A stretch of DNA of 64,000 nucleotides from Alphaproteobacteria bacterium HGW-Alphaproteobacteria-7 (GTDB lineage Bacteria > Pseudomonadota > Alphaproteobacteria > Sphingomonadales > Sphingomonadaceae), in the NCBI GenBank assembly GCA_002842735.1, contig PHEB01000012.1:1-64000 (forward strand), in the 5' to 3' direction. Positions within the stretch are counted from its first letter, which is position 1, and each line of letters opens with the position of its first letter. Positions 19,736 through 28,872 of this stretch are shown here, piece by piece. The notes under the pieces were generated by a model that was not told the DNA's origin, searched no databases, and saw only the letters and a program-made list of their open reading frames with translations. A program made the translations under genes and the position numbers.

Positions 19736-20134
19736 TCACTCTTCTTCGCCCAGATCGCGCGCCACCTTGGGATCGCGCAGCAGCGCCTCGATCCGGTCAG
19801 CCTCGGCAAAGCTTTCATCCTTCCGGAACTTCAATTTGGGCGCGAATTTAAGGCCGAGCCGTTTGGCTACCTCGCGTTGCAGGAACGCGGTGTTCTGGCG
19901 CAGCGCGTGCACCACCTCATCCTCGCCCGCACCCAGCAGCGGTTTGATGTAAGCGGTGGCGTGACGCAGATCGGGCGTCATGCGCACTTCGGTGACCGAA
20001 ATGTTCGCCGCGCTGACCACGTCATCATGCACTTCGCCGCGCGCCAGCAGTTCCGACAGGATATGCCGCACCCGCTCGCCCACCTTGAGCACGCGCACCG
20101 ATTGCTGTTCGGGGGTGAATGGGGTCTTTGCCAT
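19736..20134 (-). CDS. rbfA: Ribosome-binding factor A
   Basis: 132 aa. The KH-like RbfA fold is visible: [21 protein letters not shown] at the N-terminus, [19 protein letters not shown] in the middle and [19 protein letters not shown] near the end. RbfA assists late maturation of the 16S 5' end in 30S subunits. It is 3 bp downstream of the thioesterase gene and converges with yceI (10 bp gap). Confidence 0.95.
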   Translation of the reverse strand: MAKTPFTPEQQSVRVLKVGERVRHILSELLARGEVHDDVVSAANISVTEVRMTPDLRHATAYIKPLLGAGEDEVVHALRQNTAFLQREVAKRLGLKFAPKLKFRKDESFAEADRIEALLRDPKVARDLGEEE

Positions 20135-20137
20135 GCT

Positions 20138-20578
20138 TCAACCCATCCCGGTTTCGGTTGGCGTGGGGCGCGGCGTCGGGATCGCGGTTGAGGTGGCGCG
20201 GGCGTAGGTTGTGCCGTCTTCTCCCAGCAATTCGCCTTCAAGGAACACCACGCGCCGACCGGCCTTGACCACCCGGCCCTTGCCGATGATCGTCGCGCCT
20301 TCGGGGATCAGGCGGATCAGCGACATGGAAATTTCGAGGTTCAGCGGGGCCATCTCACCATCGGTTGACGCGACATAGGCATAGCCCATCACATCATCCA
20401 GATAACCCGCAACCAATCCCCCCTGCACGCCGCCGCGCCAAGTGGTCATTGCACGCGTCACGGTGAAACGCATGGTCGCGGTCTGGGTTGCTGCATCCCA
20501 GCCGACAAATTGCGAGCCGAGCAGCGCGGTGTGCGGCGACTGCCCGGCTTCGTCAGGGTAAAAGGCGTCGTCGCTCAC
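20138..20578 (-). CDS. PaaI-type hotdog thioesterase
   Basis: 146 aa. The hotdog core shows MTTWRGGVQGGLVAGYLDDVMGYA, with the catalytic-Asp position of PaaI-like acyl-CoA thioesterases, then LNLEISMSLIRLIPEGATI and GRRVVFLEGELLGEDG. The start ATG overlaps the infB stop (ATGA), so translation is coupled. A thioesterase between infB and rbfA is seen in several sphingomonads by recall; its substrate is unknown. Confidence 0.85.
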   Translation of the reverse strand: MSDDAFYPDEAGQSPHTALLGSQFVGWDAATQTATMRFTVTRAMTTWRGGVQGGLVAGYLDDVMGYAYVASTDGEMAPLNLEISMSLIRLIPEGATIIGKGRVVKAGRRVVFLEGELLGEDGTTYARATSTAIPTPRPTPTETGMG

Positions 20579-23127
20579 AGCGTCCGCTCACGCTCCTCGA
20601 CCGAGAAGACTTCGAGGTTGTCGCCCGGTTTGATGTCGTTGGTATCTTCCAGCACCACGCCGCATTCGAGACCAGTGCGCACTTCGTCGACATCGTCCTT
20701 GAACCGCCGCAGCGATTGGATCTTGGTCGCCGAAACGATAACATCGGCGCGGGTAAGGCGTGCGAACAGGCCCTTGCGGATCGCGCCTTCCAGAACCAGC
20801 AGCCCGGCTGCCTTGTCCTTCTTGCCCGCCGGGAACACCTGCTTGACTTCGGCCCGGCCAACCACGGTTTCGATCCGTTCCGGCCCCAGCTCGCCCGCCA
20901 TTTCCTTGGCGATGGCATCGGTCAGGTGATAGATGACATCATAATACATCATCCGGACATTATCGCGCTTCAGCAAATCGCGCGCCTTGGCATTGGGGCG
21001 CACGTTGAAGCCGATAATCGGCGCCTTTGACGCTGCGGCCAGCGTCACATCGCTTTCAGTGATCGCGCCTACGCCTGCATTCAGCACGCGCACCTTGATC
21101 TCGTCATTCGAAAGGTTGTGGAGCGCGTTGACGATCGCCTCGACGCTGCCTTGCACATCGGCCTTCACCACCACCGGAAATTCGATGACGCTGGAAGACA
21201 GGGTGCTGAACATCGTGTCGAAATTGGTCGGGGCCAGCGCGGTGCGCTTTTCGGTCGCGATTTCGAGACGATATTTGGCAACTTCGCGCGCGCGTTGTTC
21301 GTTTTCGACCACGGTGAGGTTGTCGCCTGCTGACGGCACACCGCCCAGACCCAGCACCTCGACCGGCATCGAAGGCCCGGCCTCCTGCAACTGATTGCCC
21401 TTGTCGTCGACAATCGCGCGCACCTTGCCGCTTTGGGTGCCAACCACGAAGTTGTCGCCGCGCTTCAACGTGCCGCGCGTCACCAGCACAGTCGCCACCG
21501 GGCCGCGGCCCTTGTCGAGCTGGGCTTCGATCACGGTTGCTTCGGCATCGCGGTCAGGCCGGGCTTTGAGTTCGAGCAATTCAGCCTGCAATCCGATCGC
21601 TTCGATCAGCTTATCAAGCCCCGCGCCGGTGGTTGCCGATACTTCGACATCCTGCACTTCGCCCGACATCGCCTCGACCATCACGTTATGCTCGAGCAAG
21701 CGCTCACGCACCTTTTGCGGATTGGCTTCTGGCTTGTCGCACTTGTTGATCGCCACGATCATGGGCACACCGGCTGCCTGCGTATGTTTAATCGCTTCAA
21801 TCGTCTGCGGCATGATCCCGTCATCCGCCGCGACCACCAGAATCACGATATCGGTGACGTTCGCCCCGCGCATGCGCATTTCGGAAAAGGCGGCGTGGCC
21901 CGGCGTATCGAGGAAGGTAATCTTCTGCTCATCGCCCGAACCCGATTTCGCGGTGATCTGATAGGCGCCGATATGCTGCGTGATCCCGCCAGCTTCGCCC
22001 TTCACCACATCGGTGCCGCGCAGCGCATCCAACAGACTGGTCTTGCCGTGATCGACGTGGCCCATAATCGTTACCACCGGCGGACGCGGACGCAGCGTTT
22101 CTGCCGGGTCCATGTCCTCGGAATTGTCGATATCGACATCGCTGGCCGATACGCGGGTGATATTGTGGCCAAATTCCTCAACCAGCAGTTCGGCGGTGTC
22201 CTGATCGATGGTCTGGTTGACCGTGACCATCATGCCCATGTTGAACAGCGCTTTCACCAGATCCGCGCCCTTTTCGGCCATGCGGTTGGCGAGTTCGCCG
22301 ACGGTGATCGCTTCGGGCACGACCACGTCGCGCACCTGCTTTTCACGCGGCTTAGACGGGCCGCCCTGCCCGCGGCGTTCCTTTTCGCGCGCACGCTTGA
22401 GCGCGGCTAGGCTGCGGGCGCGGCGGCCTTCGTCTTCGTTGAGCGCGCGGGTGACGGTCAGCTTGCCTGAACGGCGCTTGTCCTTGTCAGCATCGATTGG
22501 CGCGGCGCGCTTGTCTTCTTTCTTTTTCTTGATCTCGGGCCGCTTGGGTTCGGGCCGTTCGATCGGGGTGAACCGGCGCGGGCTGGGCGCGGCGTCCGAC
22601 CTGTCGGCGGGGGTAGCAGTTTCAGCCTCGGCGGCCACAGCCGACTCGTCGGCTACTGGTGCGGGGTCAGCCACGGGCGCGGCGTTTGCGGCTTCACCGC
22701 GCTGCTTTTCGGCTTCTTCTTCAGCCCGGCGATTGTCCTCAACCCGGCGGCGTTCTTCTTCATCGCGCTCGCGCGCTTCGATTTCTTCACGCTTGCGCGC
22801 TTCCTGTGCACGTTGCAGCCGCTCTTCCTCGGCTTCCAGCTGGAGCCGCTTGACGCGTTCCTGCGGCGTTTCGCCAGCAGGCGCGGCGCGCGCCGGGCGC
22901 GGCTTCGGGGTTGGCGCCGGAGCGGGCGTTTCGGCGACCGGAGGCGGTGCGGGCGGCGGAGGCGCAGCGGGCTCGCTACCGGGTTTGCCGATCGCGCGGC
23001 GACGCTTCACCTCGACCACCACCTTGTTGGTGCGGCCGTGGCTGAAGGTCTGCTTGACCTCGCCCGCGTCAACCGACCGTTTGAGGCCGAGGGGCTTGCG
23101 GGTGCGCTGGTTGTCGTCGTCGCTCAT
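20575..23127 (-). CDS. infB: Translation initiation factor IF-2
   Basis: 850 aa. The N-terminal IF2 domain is followed by a long Glu/Arg/Ala-rich region (residues about 50-260) that is helical and variable in the family. The GTPase domain starts near residue 350 with GHVDHGKTSLLDAL, then DTPGHAAF and NKCDKP. Domains II-IV follow, including VRVLNAGVGAITESDV. IF-2 places fMet-tRNA on the 30S subunit. It is preceded by the ylxR gene (9 bp gap) in the standard nusA-ylxR-infB order. Confidence 0.98.
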   Translation of the reverse strand: MSDDDNQRTRKPLGLKRSVDAGEVKQTFSHGRTNKVVVEVKRRRAIGKPGSEPAAPPPPAPPPVAETPAPAPTPKPRPARAAPAGETPQERVKRLQLEAEEERLQRAQEARKREEIEARERDEEERRRVEDNRRAEEEAEKQRGEAANAAPVADPAPVADESAVAAEAETATPADRSDAAPSPRRFTPIERPEPKRPEIKKKKEDKRAAPIDADKDKRRSGKLTVTRALNEDEGRRARSLAALKRAREKERRGQGGPSKPREKQVRDVVVPEAITVGELANRMAEKGADLVKALFNMGMMVTVNQTIDQDTAELLVEEFGHNITRVSASDVDIDNSEDMDPAETLRPRPPVVTIMGHVDHGKTSLLDALRGTDVVKGEAGGITQHIGAYQITAKSGSGDEQKITFLDTPGHAAFSEMRMRGANVTDIVILVVAADDGIMPQTIEAIKHTQAAGVPMIVAINKCDKPEANPQKVRERLLEHNVMVEAMSGEVQDVEVSATTGAGLDKLIEAIGLQAELLELKARPDRDAEATVIEAQLDKGRGPVATVLVTRGTLKRGDNFVVGTQSGKVRAIVDDKGNQLQEAGPSMPVEVLGLGGVPSAGDNLTVVENEQRAREVAKYRLEIATEKRTALAPTNFDTMFSTLSSSVIEFPVVVKADVQGSVEAIVNALHNLSNDEIKVRVLNAGVGAITESDVTLAAASKAPIIGFNVRPNAKARDLLKRDNVRMMYYDVIYHLTDAIAKEMAGELGPERIETVVGRAEVKQVFPAGKKDKAAGLLVLEGAIRKGLFARLTRADVIVSATKIQSLRRFKDDVDEVRTGLECGVVLEDTNDIKPGDNLEVFSVEERERTL

Positions 23128-23136
23128 TGTAACTCT

Positions 23137-23928
23137 TTAATCCTTCACGTATTCATCAATTGTCGCCAGCCCCGATATGGGCTGGTCGCCGTGGCCGGAT
23201 GCGTCCCGACCGATATCATTCGTCATGTGCGCGTCGCGCTCACCAAGGTAGTTCGCCAGCCGGGTGACCGGATCGAGCACCCGCTTCGCCGCGCGTGTAT
23301 CGCCGGGATGTCCGGCAACGCCCAAGTGGACGACATTGTCGCGGCCCAATGCCACAGACAGCGCAGTGCGGTCCAGTGGCAAGACCTGGCCCCGTTCGCC
23401 CGAGCCTTCAACCTCACGCCCGACGCGCCAGGCCTGATCCAGCTTGCGCCGCCCGTCTTCGCTGCTGTCGCTGGCGTGGAGCAAGGCGGCAAGCCTGCCT
23501 GATCGCGCCTGTTCTTCAATCCGCGCCGATCCCAGCACAATCTTGCCAGAACGCAGTTCAAGCCCCAACCGGTCGCACAAATGGCGCGCCAGCGCGGCTT
23601 CCGCGCGGTCAGCCAAATCATCGGGGATGGTCAGGACTGCGCCCTTGAACGCGCGCAGCAGTGCTTTCTTCAGCGCGCCATCTGCCAGCGCAGTTTCCAG
23701 CAGCGCGCGGTCCGGCGTGATCCACGCCCCGCGCCCCGGAGCCTTGCCAGCCACATCGGGCAGCACCAGCCCGTCAGGCGAAATCGCCAGACGCAGCAGA
23801 TCATCCCGCGCCGAGCTTTCCCCGGAAAGGATACAGCGCCGCTCGCTCCCCGGGTCATTGGCGACCGCGGCGGGGAGTTCCGGCTCAACGATATCGGACG
23901 TCAGGCGCTCATTGGGTGGAGTCCGCAT
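23137..23928 (-). CDS. YlxR (DUF448) RNA-binding protein with L7Ae-like extension
   Basis: 263 aa from ATG 23928, overlapping the nusA 3' end by 20 bp. The N-terminal YlxR domain shows RRCILSGESSARDDLLRLAI and GKAPGRGAWI. The following part (DRLGLELRSGKIVLGSARIEEQARSG) fits the L7Ae/YlxQ-like fold often fused in alphaproteobacteria. The last 50 residues are charged. YlxR binds RNA, and in some bacteria RNase P. The gene sits between nusA and infB as usual. Confidence 0.88.
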   Translation of the reverse strand: MRTPPNERLTSDIVEPELPAAVANDPGSERRCILSGESSARDDLLRLAISPDGLVLPDVAGKAPGRGAWITPDRALLETALADGALKKALLRAFKGAVLTIPDDLADRAEAALARHLCDRLGLELRSGKIVLGSARIEEQARSGRLAALLHASDSSEDGRRKLDQAWRVGREVEGSGERGQVLPLDRTALSVALGRDNVVHLGVAGHPGDTRAAKRVLDPVTRLANYLGERDAHMTNDIGRDASGHGDQPISGLATIDEYVKD

Positions 23929-25558
23929 GGGCGGCCTCCTGAGTGTCGGGGCTGGAGACGGGGTCTTCGTCTTCAAACCAGTGTGCGCGGGCTGCCATGA
24001 TGATTTCGTTGCCCTGTTCTTCGCTCAGGCCATATTCGCCCAGCACGCCGCCCTTGTCCTGTTCACGCTGCGGGCGCCGCATTGGCGGGCCGGCGGCATC
24101 ATTGTTACGGCGACGCGGAGCTTCGCGCTTCTTGGCGATCAATTCGTCAGTGGCAAGATCGGCCAGATCATCCAGCGTCTTGATCCCCGCCTTACCGAGC
24201 GTGACCAGCATCGCTTCGTTCAGGTGCGGCATTTCCGCCAGCGCGTCTTCAACGCCCAGTTCGCGGCGCACCTCACGGTGGGCTGCTTCCTGACGTTCGA
24301 GCGCTTCGAGCGCGCGGTTTTGCAGTTCTTCGGCGAGTTCTTCGTCGAACCCTTCGATGGTCGCGAGTTCAGCCAGGTCGACATAGGCGACTTCGACCAA
24401 TTCGGCGAAACCTTCGGCAACCAGCAGCTGCGACAGGGTTTCGTCGACGTCGAGCTCTTCCTCGAACATCTTCGAACGTTCGGCGAATTCCTTCGACCGC
24501 TTTTCCGAGGCTTCTTCCTCGGTCATGATGTCGATCTGGTGGCCGGTGAGCTGGCTCGCCAGCCGCACGTTCTGGCCGCGCCGGCCAATCGCCAGGCTGA
24601 GCTGATCGTCGGGCACCACAACTTCGATGCGGCCATCATCTTCGTCTAGCACGACGCGGCTGACGGTGGCGGGCTGCAACGCGTTGACCACGAAGGTCGC
24701 GGTGTCTTCCGACCACGGGATGATGTCGATCTTTTCGCCCTGCAATTCCTGCACCACCGCCTGCACGCGGCTGCCCTTCATGCCGACGCAGGCGCCGACC
24801 GGGTCAATGCTGGAATCGTGGCTGATCACGCCAATCTTGGCGCGGCTGCCCGGATCGCGGGCGGCGGCCTTGATTTCGATGATGCCGTCGTAAATTTCGG
24901 GAACTTCCTGCGCGAACAGCTTGCGCATGAAATCGGGCGCGGCGCGCGACAGGAAAATCTGCGGGCCGCGATTATTGCGTTCGACCTTGGTGATCAGCGC
25001 GCGCACGCGCTCACCCGTGCGGGCAGCTTCGCGCGGGATCTGCTGATCGCGGCGGATCACACCTTCGGCGCGGCCAAGGTTGACGATCACGTGGCCGAAT
25101 TCGACCGACTTGATCACCCCGGTGATGACTTCGCCCTGGCGATCCTTGAACTCTTCGAACTGGCGTTCGCGTTCGGCATCGCGAACCTTCTGGAAGATCA
25201 CCTGCTTGGCAGATTGCGCATCGATGCGGCCAAGATCGACTGGGGGCAGCGGGTCGACGATGAAATCGCCAACGGTCGCGCCGGGTTGCAGCTTTTCAGC
25301 CTGCTTCAGATCGACCTGCTTGAAGTAGTCTTCGACCTCCTCGACCACCTCGACCACGCGCCACAGCGTCAGATCGCCGGTCAGCGGATCAAGCTTTGCC
25401 CGGATGTCGTTTTCCGCACCGTAACGGTTACGCGCGGATTTCTGGATCGCTTCTTCCATCGCCTCGATAACGATGGATTTGTCGATCATCTTTTCCGTGG
25501 CGACCGCATTGGCAATCGCAAGGAGTTCGGCCTTATTGGCGGAAATGGCACTGGCCAT
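23909..25558 (-). CDS. nusA: Transcription termination/antitermination factor NusA
   Basis: 549 aa from ATG 25558 (a longer frame to 25975 is antisense to rimP). The N-terminal domain binds RNA polymerase; S1 (GEVITGVIKSVEFGHVIVNLG), then KH1 and KH2 (SLAIGRRGQNVRLASQLTGH) follow. Two C-terminal HhH/AR-like repeats include LGKAGIKTLDDLADLATDEL. The start codon shares one base with the rimP stop (TGATG). NusA controls pausing, termination and rRNA antitermination. Confidence 0.97.
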   Translation of the reverse strand: MASAISANKAELLAIANAVATEKMIDKSIVIEAMEEAIQKSARNRYGAENDIRAKLDPLTGDLTLWRVVEVVEEVEDYFKQVDLKQAEKLQPGATVGDFIVDPLPPVDLGRIDAQSAKQVIFQKVRDAERERQFEEFKDRQGEVITGVIKSVEFGHVIVNLGRAEGVIRRDQQIPREAARTGERVRALITKVERNNRGPQIFLSRAAPDFMRKLFAQEVPEIYDGIIEIKAAARDPGSRAKIGVISHDSSIDPVGACVGMKGSRVQAVVQELQGEKIDIIPWSEDTATFVVNALQPATVSRVVLDEDDGRIEVVVPDDQLSLAIGRRGQNVRLASQLTGHQIDIMTEEEASEKRSKEFAERSKMFEEELDVDETLSQLLVAEGFAELVEVAYVDLAELATIEGFDEELAEELQNRALEALERQEAAHREVRRELGVEDALAEMPHLNEAMLVTLGKAGIKTLDDLADLATDELIAKKREAPRRRNNDAAGPPMRRPQREQDKGGVLGEYGLSEEQGNEIIMAARAHWFEDEDPVSSPDTQEAAHADSTQ

Positions 25559-26139
25559 CAGTCGTCTGCCTTTTCTTCTACGTTGTCTTCGATAAGTTCT
25601 TCGGCCCCGCTGGTATCCAGCGGGCGGGTAGCGGCGATCAGCGCGTCGGTCAGGACAAGCTTGGCCGTGTGAATCTGTGTCAGCGGAAGGCGGACATCGC
25701 CTGCCTTGACTTCGGTAATATGCACCATACCATCTTGAAGGCCATGCAGCACGCCTTTGTTGACGCGCTGGCCCCCAAACTCGCTGGCGTAGCCCTTGTC
25801 CATCACGATCCGCACGTCGTGACCTGCCCAATTGGCAAAGTCCTTGTCGCGGGTCAGCGGGCGGTCGATGCCGGGCGAACTGACTTCGAGGTGGTATGCC
25901 CCCTCGATCAGCACGTCGCCCGCTTCTTCGGCGGCGTCGATCACGTCGGATACCCGGCGAGACAGGGCCGCGCATTGATCGATCACCAGCTGTCCGGTAG
26001 CCGGGTCTTCAGCCATGATCTGCAGCGCCATGCCGCCATCACCCGCTTCAGAAGCGATCATCGCCACGCGCACCAGTTCAAACCCGAGCGCCTGCGCCTC
26101 GGGTTCGATCAACTGGATAAGGCGCGCGATATCGGCCAT
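25558..26139 (-). CDS. rimP: Ribosome maturation factor RimP
   Basis: 193 aa from ATG 26139 (MADIARLIQLIEPEAQALGFE). The family block AYHLEVSSPGIDRPLTRDKDF is present, then the SH3-like C-terminal half, with an acidic tail EELIEDNVEEKADD. RimP is needed for 30S maturation. It opens the rimP-nusA-ylxR-infB operon. Confidence 0.95.
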   Translation of the reverse strand: MADIARLIQLIEPEAQALGFELVRVAMIASEAGDGGMALQIMAEDPATGQLVIDQCAALSRRVSDVIDAAEEAGDVLIEGAYHLEVSSPGIDRPLTRDKDFANWAGHDVRIVMDKGYASEFGGQRVNKGVLHGLQDGMVHITEVKAGDVRLPLTQIHTAKLVLTDALIAATRPLDTSGAEELIEDNVEEKADD

Positions 26140-26298
26140 TCTTGCTCCATCAGGGCCGCCATGCAGAAATGCGGGTTTGTGCCGGCCCCAAGCGGCGCCA
26201 GCATCCAAACCTTGTTACCACAATGCCGGGATTAGCGGCCCATTAGGCGCGCGCGCGCGGTTTGGCAAGCGCGAAGGCAGTGGGCCGTGTCGCAACCG

Positions 26299-26700
26299 TC
26301 AGTTGCAGCCCGTGACCCAGCGGCGAACCTGATCGCGCAAGTCCTCACGCTTGCGCCGTTCGAAGGAGGCTGCGTAATGCCGCATCGCCACGACCGCATC
26401 ATGCGCAATCGGCAGGTCGAACGCCAAACCATTGGTGCCGCCACCAATGCCCGCAGTGCGCCGGATCGCGGTGACGAACATCTCCATGCCTTCGATCCGG
26501 AGATAGCCGCTTGCGCCTTTATTGAGAGGGCGCGCCAGCCCGATTCGCGCGCCCGTTCGTGATAGGTCGAGCAGCACGCACATCTGTGTTTCAGTTGTCG
26601 TTATCAACCGCGCCGGTATCGATAGCCGCAATCGCGATGCGCCGCGCCGCCCGACGTTTTCCAGCGGGCCGCGATCAGGCGTGGCAAGTTTCGGCGACAT
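26299..26700 (-). CDS. PilZ-domain protein
   Basis: 133 aa from ATG 26700 (the frame is open to 26748). RRGASRLRLSIPARLIT contains the RxxxR-type motif, and CVLLDLSRTGARIGLARPL carries the D/NxSxxG motif of PilZ domains, which bind cyclic-di-GMP. The C-terminal 45 residues are helical and basic. It is a stand-alone single-domain PilZ protein of unknown output. Confidence 0.8.
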   Translation of the reverse strand: MSPKLATPDRGPLENVGRRGASRLRLSIPARLITTTETQMCVLLDLSRTGARIGLARPLNKGASGYLRIEGMEMFVTAIRRTAGIGGGTNGLAFDLPIAHDAVVAMRHYAASFERRKREDLRDQVRRWVTGCN

Positions 26701-26795
26701 AGTGCTGCAGGATAACAGCAGCATGGTGAGCGCGGTGCGACCATGCACCTACGGGTTTTTACTGAGACATCAGACGGCGATCATAAGGTCAGGAG

Positions 26796-27116
26796 CTAAT
26801 AGCCCCAGCCACCATCCTTGTGGCTGTCGCGCGAATTATCGCGCTGCCGATCGCGCTGGGATGCCGCGCTTGGCGGTCGGTAGCCCCAGCCATCCTTGGC
26901 CATTTCTGCAGCGCGGCGTTCCTCCTGAGCGGCGATGATCGCCTTTTCGCCGATCCGCTCGGCCCGCTCGCCTACTGAATCGACTGCCTTGGGCACGAAA
27001 TAGGACGCGCCAATGGTGAACATCAGACCCGTGACAATGAAGCCAAGCGCAATGATCCCGAAAATAAACCGGACAGTGCTGGTGAGGTTTTCAACAATAT
27101 CGAGAAGTGCGCGCAT
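26796..27116 (-). CDS. Small membrane protein downstream of pspF
   Basis: 106 aa. One or two N-terminal membrane segments (FIFGIIALGFIVTGLMFTIGA), then a charged helix (GERAERIGEKAIIAAQEERRAAEM) and a polar tail rich in Arg, Asp and Ser ending GGWGY; the motif GWGYRPP also appears earlier. I do not recognise the family. It follows pspF by 57 bp in the same direction, so it may belong to the envelope-stress locus. Confidence 0.6.
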   Translation of the reverse strand: MRALLDIVENLTSTVRFIFGIIALGFIVTGLMFTIGASYFVPKAVDSVGERAERIGEKAIIAAQEERRAAEMAKDGWGYRPPSAASQRDRQRDNSRDSHKDGGWGY

Positions 27117-27173
27117 CGTCCCGCTCCCAAACGAACATCGGGTTGCGATTAATCCCTGAATCTTGCGATTTGG

Positions 27174-28220
27174 TTAGGCGCCCTCCTCCTGCCCCTCCAT
27201 CAGCCCGTGCTTGCGGATCGCATGGCGCAGTTGGTCATAGGTCAGGTTAAGCGCCCGCGCGGTCTGGCGTTGGTTCCAGCGATGCTTGCCCAGCGCATGT
27301 TGCAGGATCGTGCGTTCGTGCGCGTCAACCGCTGCGCGCAGGTCGTCGATTGCGTCGACCTCGGTTGCAGCAGGCACAATATTGGCAGCAGCACCAATGG
27401 CAGATGGCGCGGTTGGCGCGCGGCGATGCTGCGGCGGTTGCGGCCGCCACGGGCTGTCGAACGGATCGAACTGCACGTGCGCAATCGGCGCTTCTGCGTC
27501 GGCCCAGCGATACACGGCGCGTTCAACCACGTTGCGCAATTCGCGGACATTGCCGGGCCACTGGTGATCTTCCAGCGCATCCATCACGTGATCTGCAAAT
27601 CCCGGCCAGCGGTCCCATTCCAGCTCTGCCGCCATGCGCCGCCCGAAATATTCCGCCAGCACGCCGATATCACCCTCACGCACCCGCAAGGGCGGCAAGG
27701 TGATGACTTCAAAGCTCAGCCGGTCGAGCAGGTCGGCGCGAAATTCGCCCGCCGCCGCCAGCGCGGGCAGATCATCATTGGTCGCCGCGACAATTCGCAC
27801 ATCGACCCGGATCGGGCGCGATGCGCCGATGCGGGTGATCTCGCCATATTCGACCGCGCGCAGCAGCCGTTCCTGCGCGCCCATCGACAGCGTGCCGAGT
27901 TCATCAAGGAACAGCGTGCCGCGGTCGGCTTCCTCAAACCGGCCAGCGCGCGATTTGGTCGCGCCGGTAAACGCCCCGGCTTCGTGCCCGAACAATTCGG
28001 CTTCGATCAGGGTTTCGGGCAAGGCCGCGCAGTTCATGGTGACGAGCGGCTCGTCCCAGCGGCTCGATAGGCGGTGCAGACGTTCGGCGATCAGTTCCTT
28101 GCCGGTGCCACGCTCACCGATCACCAATACCGGGCGGTTCATCGATGCCGCGCGGCTGGCACGTTCGACCGCATCGAGAAAAGCCCCCGACTGGCCGATG
28201 AATTGGGTTTCGTGCTGCAT
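27174..28220 (-). CDS. pspF: Sigma-54 activator PspF
   Basis: 348 aa from ATG 28220. It has an AAA+ domain without an N-terminal receiver: Walker A VIGERGTGKE, GAFTGA loop (HEAGAFTGATKSRAGRF), Walker B GTLFLDELG, and the arginine-finger region. A C-terminal Fis-type HTH (QRQTARALNLTYDQLRHAIRK) follows a linker rich in Pro and His. PspF activates psp promoters through sigma-54 and is inhibited by PspA. It is divergent from the psp operon. Confidence 0.92.
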   Translation of the reverse strand: MQHETQFIGQSGAFLDAVERASRAASMNRPVLVIGERGTGKELIAERLHRLSSRWDEPLVTMNCAALPETLIEAELFGHEAGAFTGATKSRAGRFEEADRGTLFLDELGTLSMGAQERLLRAVEYGEITRIGASRPIRVDVRIVAATNDDLPALAAAGEFRADLLDRLSFEVITLPPLRVREGDIGVLAEYFGRRMAAELEWDRWPGFADHVMDALEDHQWPGNVRELRNVVERAVYRWADAEAPIAHVQFDPFDSPWRPQPPQHRRAPTAPSAIGAAANIVPAATEVDAIDDLRAAVDAHERTILQHALGKHRWNQRQTARALNLTYDQLRHAIRKHGLMEGQEEGA

Positions 28221-28230
28221 ATCCAAACTT

Positions 28231-28337
28231 ATAGTGAAATTTCCCAATGCTTGGCAATAGACCCCAATGGGCACGGGTGATTTTCAGTAAAAAACCGCGA
28301 TAATCCGCCATTTTTGCGATTTGGCACGGGGGTTGCA
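28231..28337 (+). promoter_or_regulatory. Sigma-54 psp promoter with a possible PspF upstream site
   Basis: TTGGCAC at 28321-28327, five bases, then TTGCA at 28333-28337 gives a near-perfect -24/-12 sigma-54 promoter pointing to the pspA side; transcription would start about 28348. TAGTGAAATTTCCCA at 28232-28246 resembles the enteric PspF upstream activating sequence; this part is a weaker inference. Confidence 0.85.
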
Positions 28338-28379
28338 AAATACTCGGCAAGACCACGGATACCACCTGAGAGGCTCATC

Positions 28380-28565
28380 ATGATCAACTCCAAACCCGCC
28401 ACTAGCACCTTCTGGAGCAGCAAGCTCGGGCACGCCGCGATGGCCAGCATTGCCGCCATGGTGATGATGATCGCGCTGTCTTCGCAGATCCAGCCGGGTG
28501 CGGTCAGCGCCGCCCCGATCGTTCACCCCGCGTCCGAAGTCGGCACGATGATCGAGATCGCCTGA
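28380..28565 (+). CDS. Small exported or membrane peptide at the head of the psp operon
   Basis: 61 aa. The core AAMASIAAMVMMIALSSQI is a single hydrophobic segment after a short polar N-terminus; AVSAAP could be a signal-peptidase site. It is the first gene after the sigma-54 promoter. Its TGA is followed two bases later by an ATG that is in frame with pspA. No named family is recognised. ATG 28380 was used because upstream residues lie over the promoter. Confidence 0.6.
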   Translation: MINSKPATSTFWSSKLGHAAMASIAAMVMMIALSSQIQPGAVSAAPIVHPASEVGTMIEIA

Positions 28566-28872
28566 TATGGGTAATCCCAGAAACCCGCGTGACCAACACG
28601 ATCCCCTCGGGCCGGAGCGGCCAGAGCGGGCTGTCCCCCCCGCAAATGCTGCCGGTGACGCAAGCCCCCCAGGCGTCAACCAGAGCAGCGACGCTCCGGC
28701 CCAACCTTCCCGCTTGCTGAGCGCAGGGCGGCTGTCGCGGCTCGATGAGGAAATCGAAGCCTTGCGCCGCAACCCTTCCGCGAAGCAAACGCGCGGGCGC
28801 ACCGGCGAACCGGAGCAAGACCGAGTCGCTCCCCGCGACCAGATCAATTCGTTTCTTGATGGAGTAGCCTTC

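Noticed and set aside
22208..23140. 310-aa plus-strand frame rich in Ser and Arg
   Set aside because: Shadow of the low-complexity N-terminal part of infB.
25559..25975. 139-residue upstream extension of nusA
   Set aside because: It is an alternative frame of rimP; the TGATG junction at 25558 gives the normal NusA N-terminus.
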